Positions 27,816 through 39,324 of a DNA stretch of 64,000 nt are shown here, piece after piece. The notes beneath the pieces are model-generated. The model had not been told where the DNA came from. It did not search any database and saw only the letters and a list, made by a program, of their open reading frames with translations. The stretch lies in NCBI GenBank assembly GCA_902729315.2, contig LR746270.1, forward strand, positions 2,140,501 to 2,204,500. The letters run 5' to 3'. Each line of letters begins with the position of its first letter. The stretch's first letter is position 1. The position numbers and the translations under genes are program-made. Origin of the DNA: Spirodela intermedia (Eukaryota; Streptophyta; Magnoliopsida; Alismatales; Araceae).

Positions 27816-27958
27816 TGACATGAGAGAGAAAAACCTTTGAATCTATGTAGTCTCAAGATAGAATACACGACTCCTATTTAAGAGAGAGGAGAGATGAGAG
27901 AGAGAGGTAGATAATGGGCCCTAGTGGGCTGAGTCCGATACTACTATCGAACAGCAAC
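27816..27958 (-). mobile_element. Candidate short LTR with TGTTG/CAACA ends
   Basis: Read on the minus strand, this ~143-bp segment starts TGTTGCTGTTCG, ends CATGTCAACA, and is directly followed by TGGTATCAAAGC. A TTAAATA TATA-like box lies inside it. The inverted TGTTG...CAACA ends and adjacent primer site fit a small LTR, as in TRIM-type elements. Without a partner LTR in the window this remains tentative. Confidence 0.4.
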
Positions 27959-27997
27959 AAAGGGATAGAGATTTTCGTTAGGAAATCAACTCATCGG

Positions 27998-28620
27998 AAA
28001 AAAGGTTATTGATTAAACTATTTGAGCTTCCTAATGTCAGAAAAAAATGAGCTTCCTAATGATTAAAATAATTATTGGGCAATGGATTTTACCACGATTA
28101 ATTAACTATTGTTTCATTTCCATACACCTTAATTGTACATAAAAAAAATACAATTTGTCTTCATATAAGATAAAGAAAATCAAATAGTGATCCATAATAT
28201 ATAGAAAGAGAGAGATGCACATAAGTAGAGAGATTCTGAATTACTCATCAGCACGTCACTCTCGATAGCTTAAACAAGCAAGGGAAATCAGTAGAGAGAG
28301 CAATAGAGAGTGAGAAATAATGGATATGTGTAGACATAACGTTAATCTCAAAGACCCTAACATAGACTTCCCTCCCATGAACTAGGGAAATAAAGCTGTC
28401 TAGTATTGGCCAGACCTAGTGTTCAGTCTCACATCAGAATTTCCACATAGGGTTGAAAGGGTCAAAGGAGGGGTCAATGGTGATAGACGGGCCATTATTT
28501 TGATGGCAGTAGCCCATCAGAGTTGACATTCAACTAGGGTAGACTTTTGTTAATCTTGAACATTCAGAGATAATATTTTTTATGAAAAATAAAATGATGA
28601 AAATTCCAGATGTTGACTTG
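27998..28620 (+). repeat. CCX 5'-flank duplicate, copy 1 (no coding part)
   Basis: This segment aligns with the regions upstream of the CCX pseudogene (about 37650-38190) and the intact CCX gene (about 40550-41010). Shared blocks, in order, are GAGCTTCCTAATGTC, ATTAATTAA...CATACACCTT, a GA-rich tract, GGGAAATAAAG, CCTAGTGTTCAGTC, and TGAAAGGGT...GGGGTCAA. Homology stops before the transcribed part, so no exchanger sequence remains. Confidence 0.75.
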
Positions 28621-29940
28621 ATTGGGAAGACTGAGAAATGTGTGGTATTTAAATAATTTTCCCTCCTCGGCAATTCTCTGCAGCTACCTCTGCCGGCCAT
28701 AGTGCTGACTCGGCTGTGCTTGCCGGGGTAAAAGGTTTACATACTGGTTTTAAAACAGGCGTTAGGGGTGAATGGTTCGTAAATTTGTCTCGTAAGAATG
28801 GCAAAGGTTTGGCCAAAATGAAATCCACCCATTCTCAGAATTTTGACACAAGCTTCAAGTCATGTCACACAACGATGAAAGATTTCACGCCAACCCGCTG
28901 ACGAGAAAGGAAAGCTCGATCAAGACATTTGTACTAAGAAGTAAACCCACTCAGTACAGAGGACGCGGGGGACAGAGAGAGAGCTGGAGACTCATGGAGG
29001 TAAAAAAGTTCAAGTATGCTAGGAGTGGCATATTTTATCACATTTTTTGAACATGACTGAAACTACAGTATTTTGTGAAAAACTAAACATGAACGAGCTG
29101 CTTCTCCTGTCTAGGTACAATAATAGCCGCAGCACGGCACAGGGAGGGAGAGAGAGAGAGAGAGATAGAGAGAGGCTTTTAAGATGATACAAAAAAGAAA
29201 TTCTGAACGGCGATATGAAAAAACCCACCAATAGAAGATTTGTAGTGAATAACATATCTCGATTTTGAAAGAGGGATAACTTACTAAATCAGTGATGTGT
29301 ATTAAATTTATGGGTCTGGAAAAACTCTCAACCAACTCTTGATAAGTTCCTAATTGGATTAGAACAACATCAATCTGTGCAATGGACTCGATTAGGATAT
29401 GAAGAAATAAGTGTCGGGCATTTATTTTTAAGTGAAAAAGTTTCAACCTTATTTTTAAGAACTATAAGAAACGAAGCAGCCCTTTCACCGCCAACCGCTC
29501 CACCTATTACTGCAGATAGACTGCCCTATATATAGATTGATAGAGAGAGAGAGAAGATAGAGGATTCAAACACGTCGGGTTGCACTCGTCAAAGAAAACC
29601 AAGCAATAAATTTTCTGAGACTGGGATATGAGTACATTTTAATGTGTTTGACTCGACTCCCATCACTCTGTACATCGCTTTTTTGTAATTACTAGTAATC
29701 CAAGCAAATGGATAATGTGAATTGTGATAAAGATGACGATGAGGATCTGGATCGAAAGTCAACGTAGACGTCGTCATTGTTTCAGGCCCCTTCGACCATT
29801 TGTAGGGGTGAATAGCCGTTGTTCGTCAAAGAATCGTTCCCTATATTCTCGATAAATAGGGTCACCTTTCAAATCACCATTACCATCTACTGTCCACCCT
29901 CAAAACAAGCTGTAGCACGGCATTAGTGAGAGAAAGAGAG
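28620..29940. other. No gene recognised
   Basis: Short frames here (for example 28716-28901) match nothing I know. GA-rich microsatellites occur at about 29145-29175 and 29540-29555. No RNA gene or terminal repeats were seen. Confidence 0.4.
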
Positions 29941-29946
29941 GAGGAG

Positions 29947-30009
29947 ATGGCTTTGAAGGGTCGGCTTCTTCTTGTGGGGATGCTTGTCGCTGCGCTAGCC
30001 AAAGCTTAG
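29947..30009 (+). pseudogene. Orphan signal-peptide start, truncated
   Basis: A 20-codon frame, MALKGRLLLVGMLVAALAKA, has the basic n-region, leucine/valine-rich core and Ala-x-Ala end of a secretory signal peptide, and stops at TAG directly after it. A TATA-like GATAAATAGG lies about 95 bp upstream. It looks like the first exon of a secreted small-protein gene (glycine-rich cell-wall proteins start this way) whose remainder was lost. The downstream sequence is unrelated in character. It is too short for firm assignment. Confidence 0.4.
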
Positions 30010-31313
30010 CCCAAGAGTCTGTATGTGAAGCTCAAGCCCAAGAAAGAGAGGTGGGTAGTTATGGGTCAAGACAAAGCATCCCTTCAAGCCCTCCCCCCTA
30101 GGCACTCACTAAAGAGGTATCATCCCTCTTTCTTCTTTGTGTAACCATCTTTATAAGTACCACCTTTGTAACTACCCCTTCCTTGAGCTACCTATAAAAA
30201 AGGGGCCACAAGATCTGAAAATGGAAGACTAATTTTGGTGAAAACATTGACAGGTTTTGTTATTTCTTCTCTTCTCTTAACTTGGTCCTCTGCTATCTCT
30301 CTATCGATTTGATCCTTCTTAATCAAATCTTCTCCTTTTGCTTTCTTCTTCTCCCACTTCTTTCTCTACTCAATCTTCCCTCGAGTTTGCCATCACCTCT
30401 AGAATCTTCAATGGATCAAATATCTTAATAAGAGTCTTAAAGCTTCATCAGATTGTTGACATATCAAGTATCATTCAACGTATCACAACTCTCCAATATT
30501 CTAAGCCATATTTGATCTTCATCTCATTATCCTTACTTTTGATCTTTGTGAGAAGATAGAATAGTCAACGAATTGCTTCTTGGATAATCCATCTCATTAA
30601 CTCAGATTTGATCCACTAAAATAAAATTGAACACTTCAATTTTAAGAAAAATAAAGATCATGTTCATTCAAAGTTGCAGGAGTACTTAATTCTAAACTAC
30701 TCTTTTCATTGGCTTAAACAAGTGGGTTTCTCTATTCATATCTCTAAACATTATGATCATTGAATTTGAATTTCTAATTTTATCACCATCCCATATCAAA
30801 AATATATAGTAGACATTTAGAACTTAATGTAATCTAAAACTACATGACTATAAGAAAAAATAATGTTTGATCCTACCATGTGTCACTTCACATGATAGAA
30901 TTAAACAACTTTAAATAAAATATTAAAAAATAAGAAATAACATCAAAATAAGAGAAAAAATATGATACAATCATGTTACAACTTTGTTGTCGCACATGTA
31001 GCTTACGAGGAGAAATTAACTCATAAAATCTCAAGAGAGTGCTCCCAAGAGAGTGAAGTCAAATAAGGGGGATCACACGTGCTCCTAAGAGAGTGGAGTA
31101 AGTCAAATAAATCAAAGCTCTATAAATCATGTGATTGAAATACATATTAAGGTTTCAAGATACAACCAGCTATAAAGAATAAGATAAAAACTATTTCAGC
31201 CCCTCCTTCATCCCATGTGCTTTCTTGCACATAGGCTCCAATAACATTCTAATTGAACCTAGCCATCCTATTTTAAGAAAAAAATGAAGATTAAGGACAA
31301 GTGAATCAAAGAG
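30010..31313. other. Repeat-like DNA left of the chromovirus
   Basis: Includes a TATA-like CTATAAAAAAGGGG near 30191 followed by pyrimidine-rich sequence, resembling an LTR fragment, then AT-rich DNA. No reading frame with known homology was recognised. Confidence 0.35.
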
Positions 31314-31808
31314 TGCTTACACAAGACCAACAATTGACATGACAACCGCACGCAGCACGACGCCTACACAAGGCACGGCAACTGCACGCAGCACAGCACC
31401 TGCACAAGGCACGACAACCGGACGTGGCACGGCACCCACACGCGACATGGCGCCCATGTGCAGCATGGCGCCCACACACAGCATGGCGCCCGCACAAGGC
31501 ACGGCGCCAACGTGGAGCACAACACTTGATACAAGGGCCCAACAATAGAGGATGACGTCACGAGCCTGACATCAGCCAACGGAGGAAGACCATTACCCTA
31601 AAGGGGTGGGATCCAAACCTTAATCCCACATTAGAATTAAAGGGAGGACCCACTAGGGGACCTTCATTAAAGAAGGACCCCCGACCCCATGTAAGATCAT
31701 CTTGGGAGAAGTCTAGATCCTCCACATTTTGGAGAACTTGAGCCCTAAGCATATTAGCTCGGGAGCTCACTAGGGATCTCGTGCAGAGCGGCCGACATCC
31801 TTATTACA
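31314..31808 (+). repeat. 5' LTR of the chromovirus
   Basis: Starts TGCTTACACAAGACC and ends CATCCTTATTACA, just before the primer-binding site. The U3 part is a GC-rich array of diverged ~20-bp units such as GCACGGCGCCCACACAAGGC. Next come TGACGTCA (31552-31559) with TGACATCA close by, then a conserved block with GGGAGGACCCACTAGGGGACC. It aligns throughout with the 3' LTR. Confidence 0.88.
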
Positions 31809-31883
31809 ATGGTATTAGAGCCAAGTTACGAAGCAAGGTCAGGATTCTCTATATCCTCTTCTTTTTTTTTTTACTTGCCATAG

Positions 31884-33020
31884 ATAATGGAGATGGAGGG
31901 TAGATGGGGTACGAGTGGTACCCAGGGGCAAAGAATTGCCCGATTAGTAAAGCGACAAGAGACCACGACTCATGTTGTGGAGTCTCTGATGGAACAATGG
32001 CAGACCGAATTGGGTTGCCTACGAGAAGAAGCAACTCAATTGAGCCTGAGGAAGGAGTAGGACCGAGTAGCAATCGAAGCACTCTCGACAAAACTCAATG
32101 AGGAGATACGGTCGATCTATGATCAGACAAGGGCTATGGCCACTACTTACGAATCCTAGAAGGAAGATATATCGGCGTTACGGGAGGACTTTTCCAGAAG
32201 GATGGAGGAACTGACAAGCAAGTTCCAGAGGTCCCTTAACTCGGAAGCAAACCCTGGCTCAACTTGAGTCAAGGCCCTAGAGCCAAAAACCTACTTAGGA
32301 GAACGGGATGCCATGTTAATCGAGAACTTCATTTGGGATCTCCAAAGGTACGTCAACTCCAACACTACCTTTGAAGAAGAGAAAGTATTTGTGGGAAGTC
32401 TATTCCTCGTTGGGCACACAAAGACTTGGTGGAGACTCCGAACAGAAGACTTCTCAAGGCCACCAGTCACCGACTGGGAGGGATTCACGTGGGAAATTCG
32501 AGATCAGTTTCACCCAGCAAACTCGGGCCAAGTTACCCAGACTGCAATGAGGCAACTCAAACACGCTAGGTCTATCTGAGAATACGTGGAGAAATTCTCC
32601 ATGTTGGTACTGGAAGTACCTTGGATGGATGAGGAAGACAAGCTTCACTATTTCATGGAAGGACTCCAGACATGAGCCCAAAATGAAATCCACAAACAAG
32701 GAGTCCACGACATCCGAAGAGCAATGATGGTGGCAGATAGACTGATAGATAACCGATGCCAACAGTCAGATGGCAATGACACATCTCAAGAGGGTCGAGG
32801 TCGCAATGCCAACTGGGGATGAGGAGGACCGGCCCAAATAGGAGTAGGTCAAGGCAACCACAACGGAGGTCAAAATGAGACCCCTCTATGAATTGAGGGA
32901 CCCAAGTGGACAGGGTGCCACGTATATGGGGGCCCTCACCGAAGTGCAGATTGTCCCAACTGAGCCGATCAACACATGACGAAAGCTCGGCTCAATCCCA
33001 TCTTGGCACAAAACCAGCCA
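31884..33020 (+). pseudogene. Broken gag region of the chromovirus
   Basis: Fragments of a Ty3/gypsy gag appear in several frames. The clearest (32313-32579) contains FVGSLFLVGHTKTWWRL and WEGFTWEIRDQFHPAN and ends at a stop. Near 32908-32960 a zinc-knuckle remnant reads GCHVYGGPHRSADC, where the second cysteine of the CX2C pair is now tyrosine. It is non-functional. Confidence 0.8.
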
Positions 33021-33099
33021 CCACCAGTAATTGAAGAGGTACCACATCTAAACACCATTCAGCTTCTAAATGTGGTACAAGTGAAGGCCACATAGGAGG

Positions 33100-36000
33100 C
33101 TCTTAGGAAACTACTCTTTGTAGAGGCGATTATCAACTCCACTTCGACAAAGGCATTAGTAGACTCAAGGGTCACTCATAACTTTTTATCAGAGAAAGAA
33201 GCCCACCGCCTTGGGTTGAGCTTGGTCCGCACTAACAACAAGATCAAGGCTATCAACTCTGAAGCCCAAACCTCGGTCGAACTGGCCCAACACGTGAAGA
33301 CACAGATGGGCACATGAGAAGATCAGTTGGACTTCCTCGTGCTACGGATGGATGATTTTGATGTCATTCTTGGGGCTGATTTCGTGACCAAAGCAAAAGC
33401 AGGAATATTCCACCACTACAATGACATATTGATATGTGGAGGGAAACACTCCTACTTTGTACAAGGGACTGTTCAGGAGGGAGCAAGACCACAAATTATC
33501 TCAACCATGCAACTGAAAAATGAACTACAGCACAAGGTAGACACATTCCTGGTCACTCTACAAGAAGTTGAGGGAGAAGGTCAGAAGGTAGGACATCCAC
33601 ATGTATTATCTTTACTTAACGAATTTCAAGACATCATGCTAGATAAATTATCTGCTAAATTACCACCTAGGCGAGATATAGAACATATGATTGAATTATT
33701 ACTAGGAGAATGTCCATCGGCTAGAGACCCATAGAAGATGCTGCCAGCCCACTTAGAAGAATTGAGGAAACAATTGGAGGATCTATTAGAGGCAAGACAT
33801 ATACAGCCCTCACACACACCATTTGGGGCCCCTGTCCTCTTTCAACAGAAGAAAGATGAAACGTTGAGACTGTGTGGATTATAGAGCCTTGAATAAAATT
33901 ATAGTAAAGAACAAGTATTTGGTTCTTAATGCGGAAGACTTGTTCGACAGGTTGGGAACAACAAGTGTTCTTAAAATTAGACTTGAAAAGTGGCTATCAT
34001 CAAGTCCGCATCAAAGAGGGGGATGAGCAGAAAACGGTTAGTGTCACACTATATGGATCATATGAATTTACAGTCATGTCATTTGGGTTGACCAATGCTC
34101 CGGCAATATTTTGTGCTTTAATGAATCACATCTTTCGTCTATTTATAGATAAGTTTACAGTGGTCTACCTTGATGATATCCTAGTATATAGTTACAATTT
34201 AAGAGAACACTTACTACACTTACGTCAAATATTAGAGACATTAAAATGCCATCAACTATATTTGAACCCTTCAAAATGTACATTTGCGAGGACGAAAGTA
34301 GAATTTCTAAGTCATGTAATTGGAGGTGAGAAAGTACAAATGGACCACAAAAAGGTGTCAGCAATCAAAGATTAACTTGAACTAAAAGGAGTGGCAGAGT
34401 TGAGATCATTCATAGGATTGACTAATTATTATCGCAAGTTTATCAAGAGTTTTTCTCATATAGCAACCCCATTGACACAACTCTTGAAAAAAGATCAGCG
34501 ATGAGAATGGTCAGATAAATGTCAATAGGCCTTTGACAACCTTCGGTCAGTAATCATGTAGGAGTCAATCTTACAACTTTCCAACTTTAGCAAACCGTTT
34601 AAAGTATACATGGATGCTTCATAAATGACCATTGGAGGGGTGCTGATATAGGATGGACACCTAGTGGCTTTCGAGGAGAGAAAGCTGAATGACATAGAGC
34701 AACAGTACTCGGTGCATGAGAAGGAGATGACAGTAGTGGTCCACTGTTTGCAGGTGTGGAGGCACTACTTACTTGGCCAACACTTCACCATCTACACCGA
34801 CAATGTGGTAACAAGTTATTTCAACTCCTAGAAAAAATTATCACCTAAACAAGCAAGATGGCAGGACCTTTTAGTAGAGTACAACTTCACATTCAAATAT
34901 AAACTAGGACGGACCAACGTGGTCGTTGATGCACTGAGCCATCAAGGAGCCACAGCAAAAGTAGCTGCATTATCGACGAGTATAGGGGATCTTTTGGATG
35001 AGATTTGAGCAGCATATAATATGAACCCCATTGTCAAACAACTAATTCAACAAATAGAGTCTAGTGAGACACGTCGACTCTGGATGGAGGAAGGTATCCT
35101 TTATACATAGGGCCGACGGCCCTTAGTCTCACAAGGGGGACAATTACGATGTCGACTACTTCCAGAGACACACGATGTGCCCCTTGCTGGACACCTAGGG
35201 TAACAAGGGACACTAGCCCTCTTATCAGCTAGTTATTATTGGCCAAACATGGAGCGGGATGTGGAAACATATGTCCACTCTTGCCTAATATGTCAACAAG
35301 ACAAAATAGAACAGCGCTACCCAGCCAGAACATTGGCGCCGTTACCTATCCCAGAAGGACCATGGGAATCTCTATCAATGGACTTCATCACAGGACTACC
35401 ACGAGTGAGGGACTTAGACACCATCTTGGTGGTGGTCGACAAGTTCTCTAAGTATGCCACATTCATACCAACCCGCTCAGAATGCAAAGCGGAAGAAGTG
35501 GCCGGCTTATTCTTGACACATATTGTCAAGCTATGGGGCCTTCCACGAGACATTGTTTCAAATCGCGACCCCCGCTTCACTAGAAGATTTTGGTCAACCT
35601 TCTTTACTCTCTTGGGCACTAAACTAAGCTTCTCTACAACATTCCATCCACAAACCGATGGACAAATAGAGAGAGTCAATGGCATGTTGGAAGATTACTT
35701 GAAACATTATGTTATCACTAGGCAGGATAATTGGGTGGAGCTCTTGGATGCGGTGCAGTTTGCCCATACCATTCAATAATGTGTCTCTACTAGACACTCC
35801 CTATTTGAACTGGCCATGGGAAGGCAGCTATTAACGCCTCCAAAATTGGTGAAACAACAAGGACCTAGGTACCTACCGGCCGCATACCAGTTTGCTAAGA
35901 ACTGCCATGACCAACTAAAGGAAGCCCGCAAAGCCCTTGCGAGAGTTGCTCGACGAATGAAGAAAAATGCGGATTCCCAATGACAAGAGGTTGAATACGA

Positions 36001-36432
36001 CGTCAAGGACTGGGTACTACTGCGCATATATCCTACCCACAAGAGTCTACAGAGATTGAAGCACAATAACGAATTGGTCCTTAGATACGACGGGCCTTTC
36101 CAAATCGTTGCCCGCATAGGCCGTCTAGTGTACTGTCTACAACTCCTTCCATGACTCCCAATCCATCTAGTATTTCACGTCTCCCTATTAAAAGCTTACA
36201 ATGCAGATGTGGACGACCTAGAACGTAATTGGCCCCGCCGCCTCCCACCAACGGTACAAGCACACTATGACCAAGCAGCCACCGACATTTTGGATCACCA
36301 AATCATCAACAAAGGAGGGCGCAACCATGCCCACCGCAACACATTCTATCTAGTGCAATGGGTAGAACGACCTCGGGAGGCTGTCACATGGGAGAAAGAG
36401 GTGGACCTATGGAAGTTTGAAGATTTAATCTA
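33100..36432 (+). pseudogene. Broken pol region with chromodomain
   Basis: Protease remnant ALVDSRVTHNF (about 33152-33184) has the family's DSG glycine changed to arginine. Reverse transcriptase (about 33830-34500) keeps DLKSGYHQVRI, SFGLTNAPA and the active-site YLDD (34166-34177). RNase H follows (34600-34960, several stops). Integrase (35240-35780) has ICQQDK from the zinc-binding end, and the catalytic Asp in MDFITG (about 35377), Asp in SNRDPRF and Glu in ERVN. The chromodomain at 36250-36432 contains FYLVQWVERP and AVTWEKEVDLWKFEDLI. Stops interrupt nearly every domain. Confidence 0.9.
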
Positions 36433-36487
36433 GGCCTACTAGCAACACCATTTGACAAGGACGCCGGACTTCATTGGAGGGGGAGAA

Positions 36488-36963
36488 TATTACACGAGAC
36501 TAACAACTGACATAACAACCGCGTGCAGCACGACGCCTACACAAGGCACGACAACCGCATGTGGCACAACACCCACGCGCGGCACAATGCTTGCGTGCGA
36601 CACAATGCCCGCACAGGGCATGGTGCCCACGCGCGGCATGGCGCCCACACAAGGCACGACGCCGACGCGGAGCACAGCACCCAATACAGGGGCCCAACAA
36701 TGGAAGATGACGTCATGAGCCTGACATCAGCCAATGGAGGAAGACCATTACCCTAAAGGGGTGGGATTCAAACCTTAATCCCACATCGGAATTAAAGGGA
36801 GGACCCACTAGGGGACCTTCTTTAAAGAAGAACCCCCGACCCCATGTAAGATCATCTTGAGAGAAGTCCAGATCCTCCACGTTTTGGAGAACTTGAGCCC
36901 TCAGCATATTAACTCAGGAGCTCACTAGGGATCTCGTGCAGAGCGGCCGACATCCTTGTTACG
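36488..36963 (+). repeat. 3' LTR of the chromovirus
   Basis: Follows the polypurine tract. It aligns with the 5' LTR from TTACAC to ...CGACATCCTT but its ~20-bp repeat array differs in unit order, and the expected TG start reads TA. It also carries TGACGTCA (36709-36716) and TGACATCA. The differences show the insertion is not recent. Confidence 0.88.
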
Positions 36964-37137
36964 ATGGTGAAATACTTTGGAGGGTTGAATTTTTATATTG
37001 GAAAAAATATTTCCAAATTTTTAATATAATGTTCAAATTTTCAATTAAACACTTTGTAGGGTTGAATTATATCATTTCTATTTCATAAATTAGTAATTTT
37101 TTAATCAATATTAATCAAGTGTAAATAATCAACTTGA

Positions 37138-38396
37138 CTATACTTGAGTGCAAAATTCATACCTCAGTAGCATTACACATCCAAATTTATCTTCTAGTGA
37201 AGTTGAATCTTTCTTTATCTTGCAGCTTAGTAAATATGCCAACAAAATGATGTCATTTCAAGAAAATTCAGATCAGTTCAAGTGGCTCTAGGGATGATGG
37301 ATGTAGGCTTGGTGTAAAAAGTCTAGATCTTTATTTAAAAATCAAAGAACCATTGTTTACAATTATCTTCATAGAAATTTGTTAGAGAGTTAACAAAAAT
37401 TGAACTTATTACTAACAAGAAAAGAATTCACTATTTCTTAAAATCTTTTATTCCCCTTGTTTCTCATGAGCCAGACTTAAGATTTATTTGGTATTTGGAA
37501 AAAGTAATTTCCTTCATATAGCCCCCTTACAGCCAACATGAGAGAGAAAGAGAGAGAGACAAAGAAAGACAGAGAGAGATTGAGAGAGAGAGAGAGAGGA
37601 CATAACAAAGGAGTAGAAACTTTCAATAGGAAACTTGTCTATATGGAAATGGTGAATAGTTAGGCCACTTGGGCCCCTAATGTTAGAACAATATGTACAT
37701 TGATTTTCCCACCATTAATTAATTATTTTTCATCTCCATACACCTTTATTGTAGATAACAAATTGCATTTTTTATTCATATAAGATAAAAAATATATATA
37801 TAAATTATGGTCCATAAAATGTAGAGAGAGACAGAGATGGACATTAATAGTTGGAGTTTGAACGGCTCCTCATTACCACGTCACTCTTGAAAACGAATAC
37901 AAATTAGGGAAATCGGTATATATATATATAGATAGAGAGAGAGAGAGAGAAAATGGGCACGGCCCTTTACGGCTTTATTTCCCAGGTTTATGAGAGAAAC
38001 GCGTACGCGAGTTGGGGCCAAACGTGGTGTTCGGTCCCGCATCAGAATTTCAGCCTAAGTTGAAAGGGTTGAAGGAGGGGTCAACGTTGACAGAAGGGCT
38101 TCTTTGGGCGGCGGAAGCCCATCAAAGTGGGGTTGACTTTTATCAATTCGGAGCATCTTTTATGATAAATAAAACGACAAAAAATCCGGGTTTCAAACTT
38201 CCAGCCAAATATAAAATACATGGAGGATTTTTTAATCCAATCATATTATTATTTTCAATTTGCCGCCCGTTGACAGCGACGGCGCCACCTCTCTCTTCTC
38301 TTGGCTTGATCTTGACACTCGAAAAGAAATAATATAATAAAATTTAATTATAAATTAATACTCCCGGCCGAATGACTTGCTTGTATTCAGACAAAT

Positions 38397-38430
<34 letters not shown>

Positions 38431-38657
38431 AGAGAAATTCCTTACTCAGGTCGCCCGATCGATTTCCGCCACGAATGGACCCGCGGCTTTTCTCCGGCGA
38501 GTCGGTTCCTTTGGACGTGGCGGTGTCGCCTCAGGATGCCTCCTCCGGCGAGCGGCGAGGCCCGAGCGGCCGTTCTCCGATGATCTGACCGCAAGCCGCC
38601 GAGGGTAGAGTCGTCGTCTCATCTGGATTTTCTGCGATTTCCCTCCACCGGCGTTAG
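37138..38657 (+). repeat. CCX 5'-flank duplicate, copy 2
   Basis: Aligns with copy 3 (39325-41471) from GAGTGCAAAATTCATACC onward and leads into the CCX pseudogene. It lacks about 760 bp present in copy 3 (around 39470-40230). It contains a perfect GTCAACGTTGAC palindrome (38080-38091, two W-box cores), a GA-rich tract near 37930 and a (CT)n tract at 38403-38431. Confidence 0.85.
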
Positions 38658-39106
38658 ATGGCCGCCCCCCACCGCGCGCCGCCGGGGAGGGCCATGGCGG
38701 CGCTGCTACTGCCGTGTGCCATCTTCTTCTTCTTCCTCGGCAAAGCCGACACCGTGAGGGTCATAGGGTAGGGGGACGGCGCCGCCGCCGGTGGCGGCGG
38801 CTGCGAGGGCCTGGGGAACTCCGGCCATGGCGGCCATGGGTACGTCGACTACCTGCATTCTTCTAGCACTACTGCGCGGGGGCTCCATGGCTGGGCTTTC
38901 TCCTTTTTGGGGCTATGGCTGCTGGTCCTCTTCTTCCTCCCCCGCACCACTGCCGGCGACTACTTCTGCCCTTCCCTGGAGGAGTTATCGAGCTTGCTAC
39001 GGCTTCCCCGTGCCGTCGCCAGGGCCACCCTGCTCGCGCTCGGCAACGGCGCCCCCGACTTCTTTGCCAGCGTTGTCTCCTTCGCCGTCGGAAGGGCCAA
39101 CCAGTG
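38658..39106 (+). pseudogene. Truncated CCX exchanger pseudogene
   Basis: Matches the first ~150 codons of the intact CCX gene at 41472, including ALGNGAPDFFASVVSF of the first alpha-repeat. Disablements seen directly: a CAG to TAG stop in the loop after the first hydrophobic segment (about 38769), a frameshifted patch near the HGYVDYL segment, and an internal deletion of about 190 bp that joins VVSFAVG to a position near GRINLW of the parent and runs into a stop. Nothing of the second half remains. Confidence 0.9.
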
Positions 39107-39324
39107 AGGGGCAATCTGATGGGAATAGTCCATAGTTCCAGGATCTAGTGTTGAGTTCAAGGGAATCAACAACACACCAGAGTTCCAGATTAGTAGCCCA
39201 TTGATGGGATACCTCATAAGCAACTCAAGCGTCCTATTTCACTTTATAACCCATTTATATAGCCTCAAGGTGATTAGCCTCGAAATTAGTAGCACTACCC
39301 ATTTATATACCCATCACTCATGGT

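Larger units (their letters stand above)
31314..36963 (+). mobile_element. Chromodomain Ty3/gypsy retrotransposon, decayed
   Basis: A near-complete element about 5.65 kb long with two LTRs, a primer-binding site TGGTATTAGAGCCAAG (31810-31825), a polypurine tract GGAGGGGGAGAA (36476-36487), and gag, protease, reverse transcriptase, RNase H, integrase and a C-terminal chromodomain in that order. This is the chromovirus layout. Many in-frame stops and frameshifts split the polyprotein, so it cannot act autonomously. It lies between CCX 5'-flank copies 1 and 2. I could not confirm a target-site duplication. Chromodomains of such elements direct insertion to particular chromatin. Confidence 0.93.

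Noticed and set aside
27310-27821. Two ~150-codon minus frames and one plus frame
   Set aside because: Overlapping frames of low-complexity Ser/Pro/Leu or Arg/Gly composition next to an LTR-like segment; no domain supports a gene.
31320-31545. Repeat arrays in the chromovirus LTR considered as CRISPR or a repeat-protein gene
   Set aside because: Units are diverged, directly adjacent and repeated in both LTRs. This is an LTR-internal tandem array in a eukaryote.
38791-39135. 114-codon plus frame in the CCX pseudogene
   Set aside because: Out of frame with the exchanger; the residual exchanger frame is the one that aligns with the intact gene.
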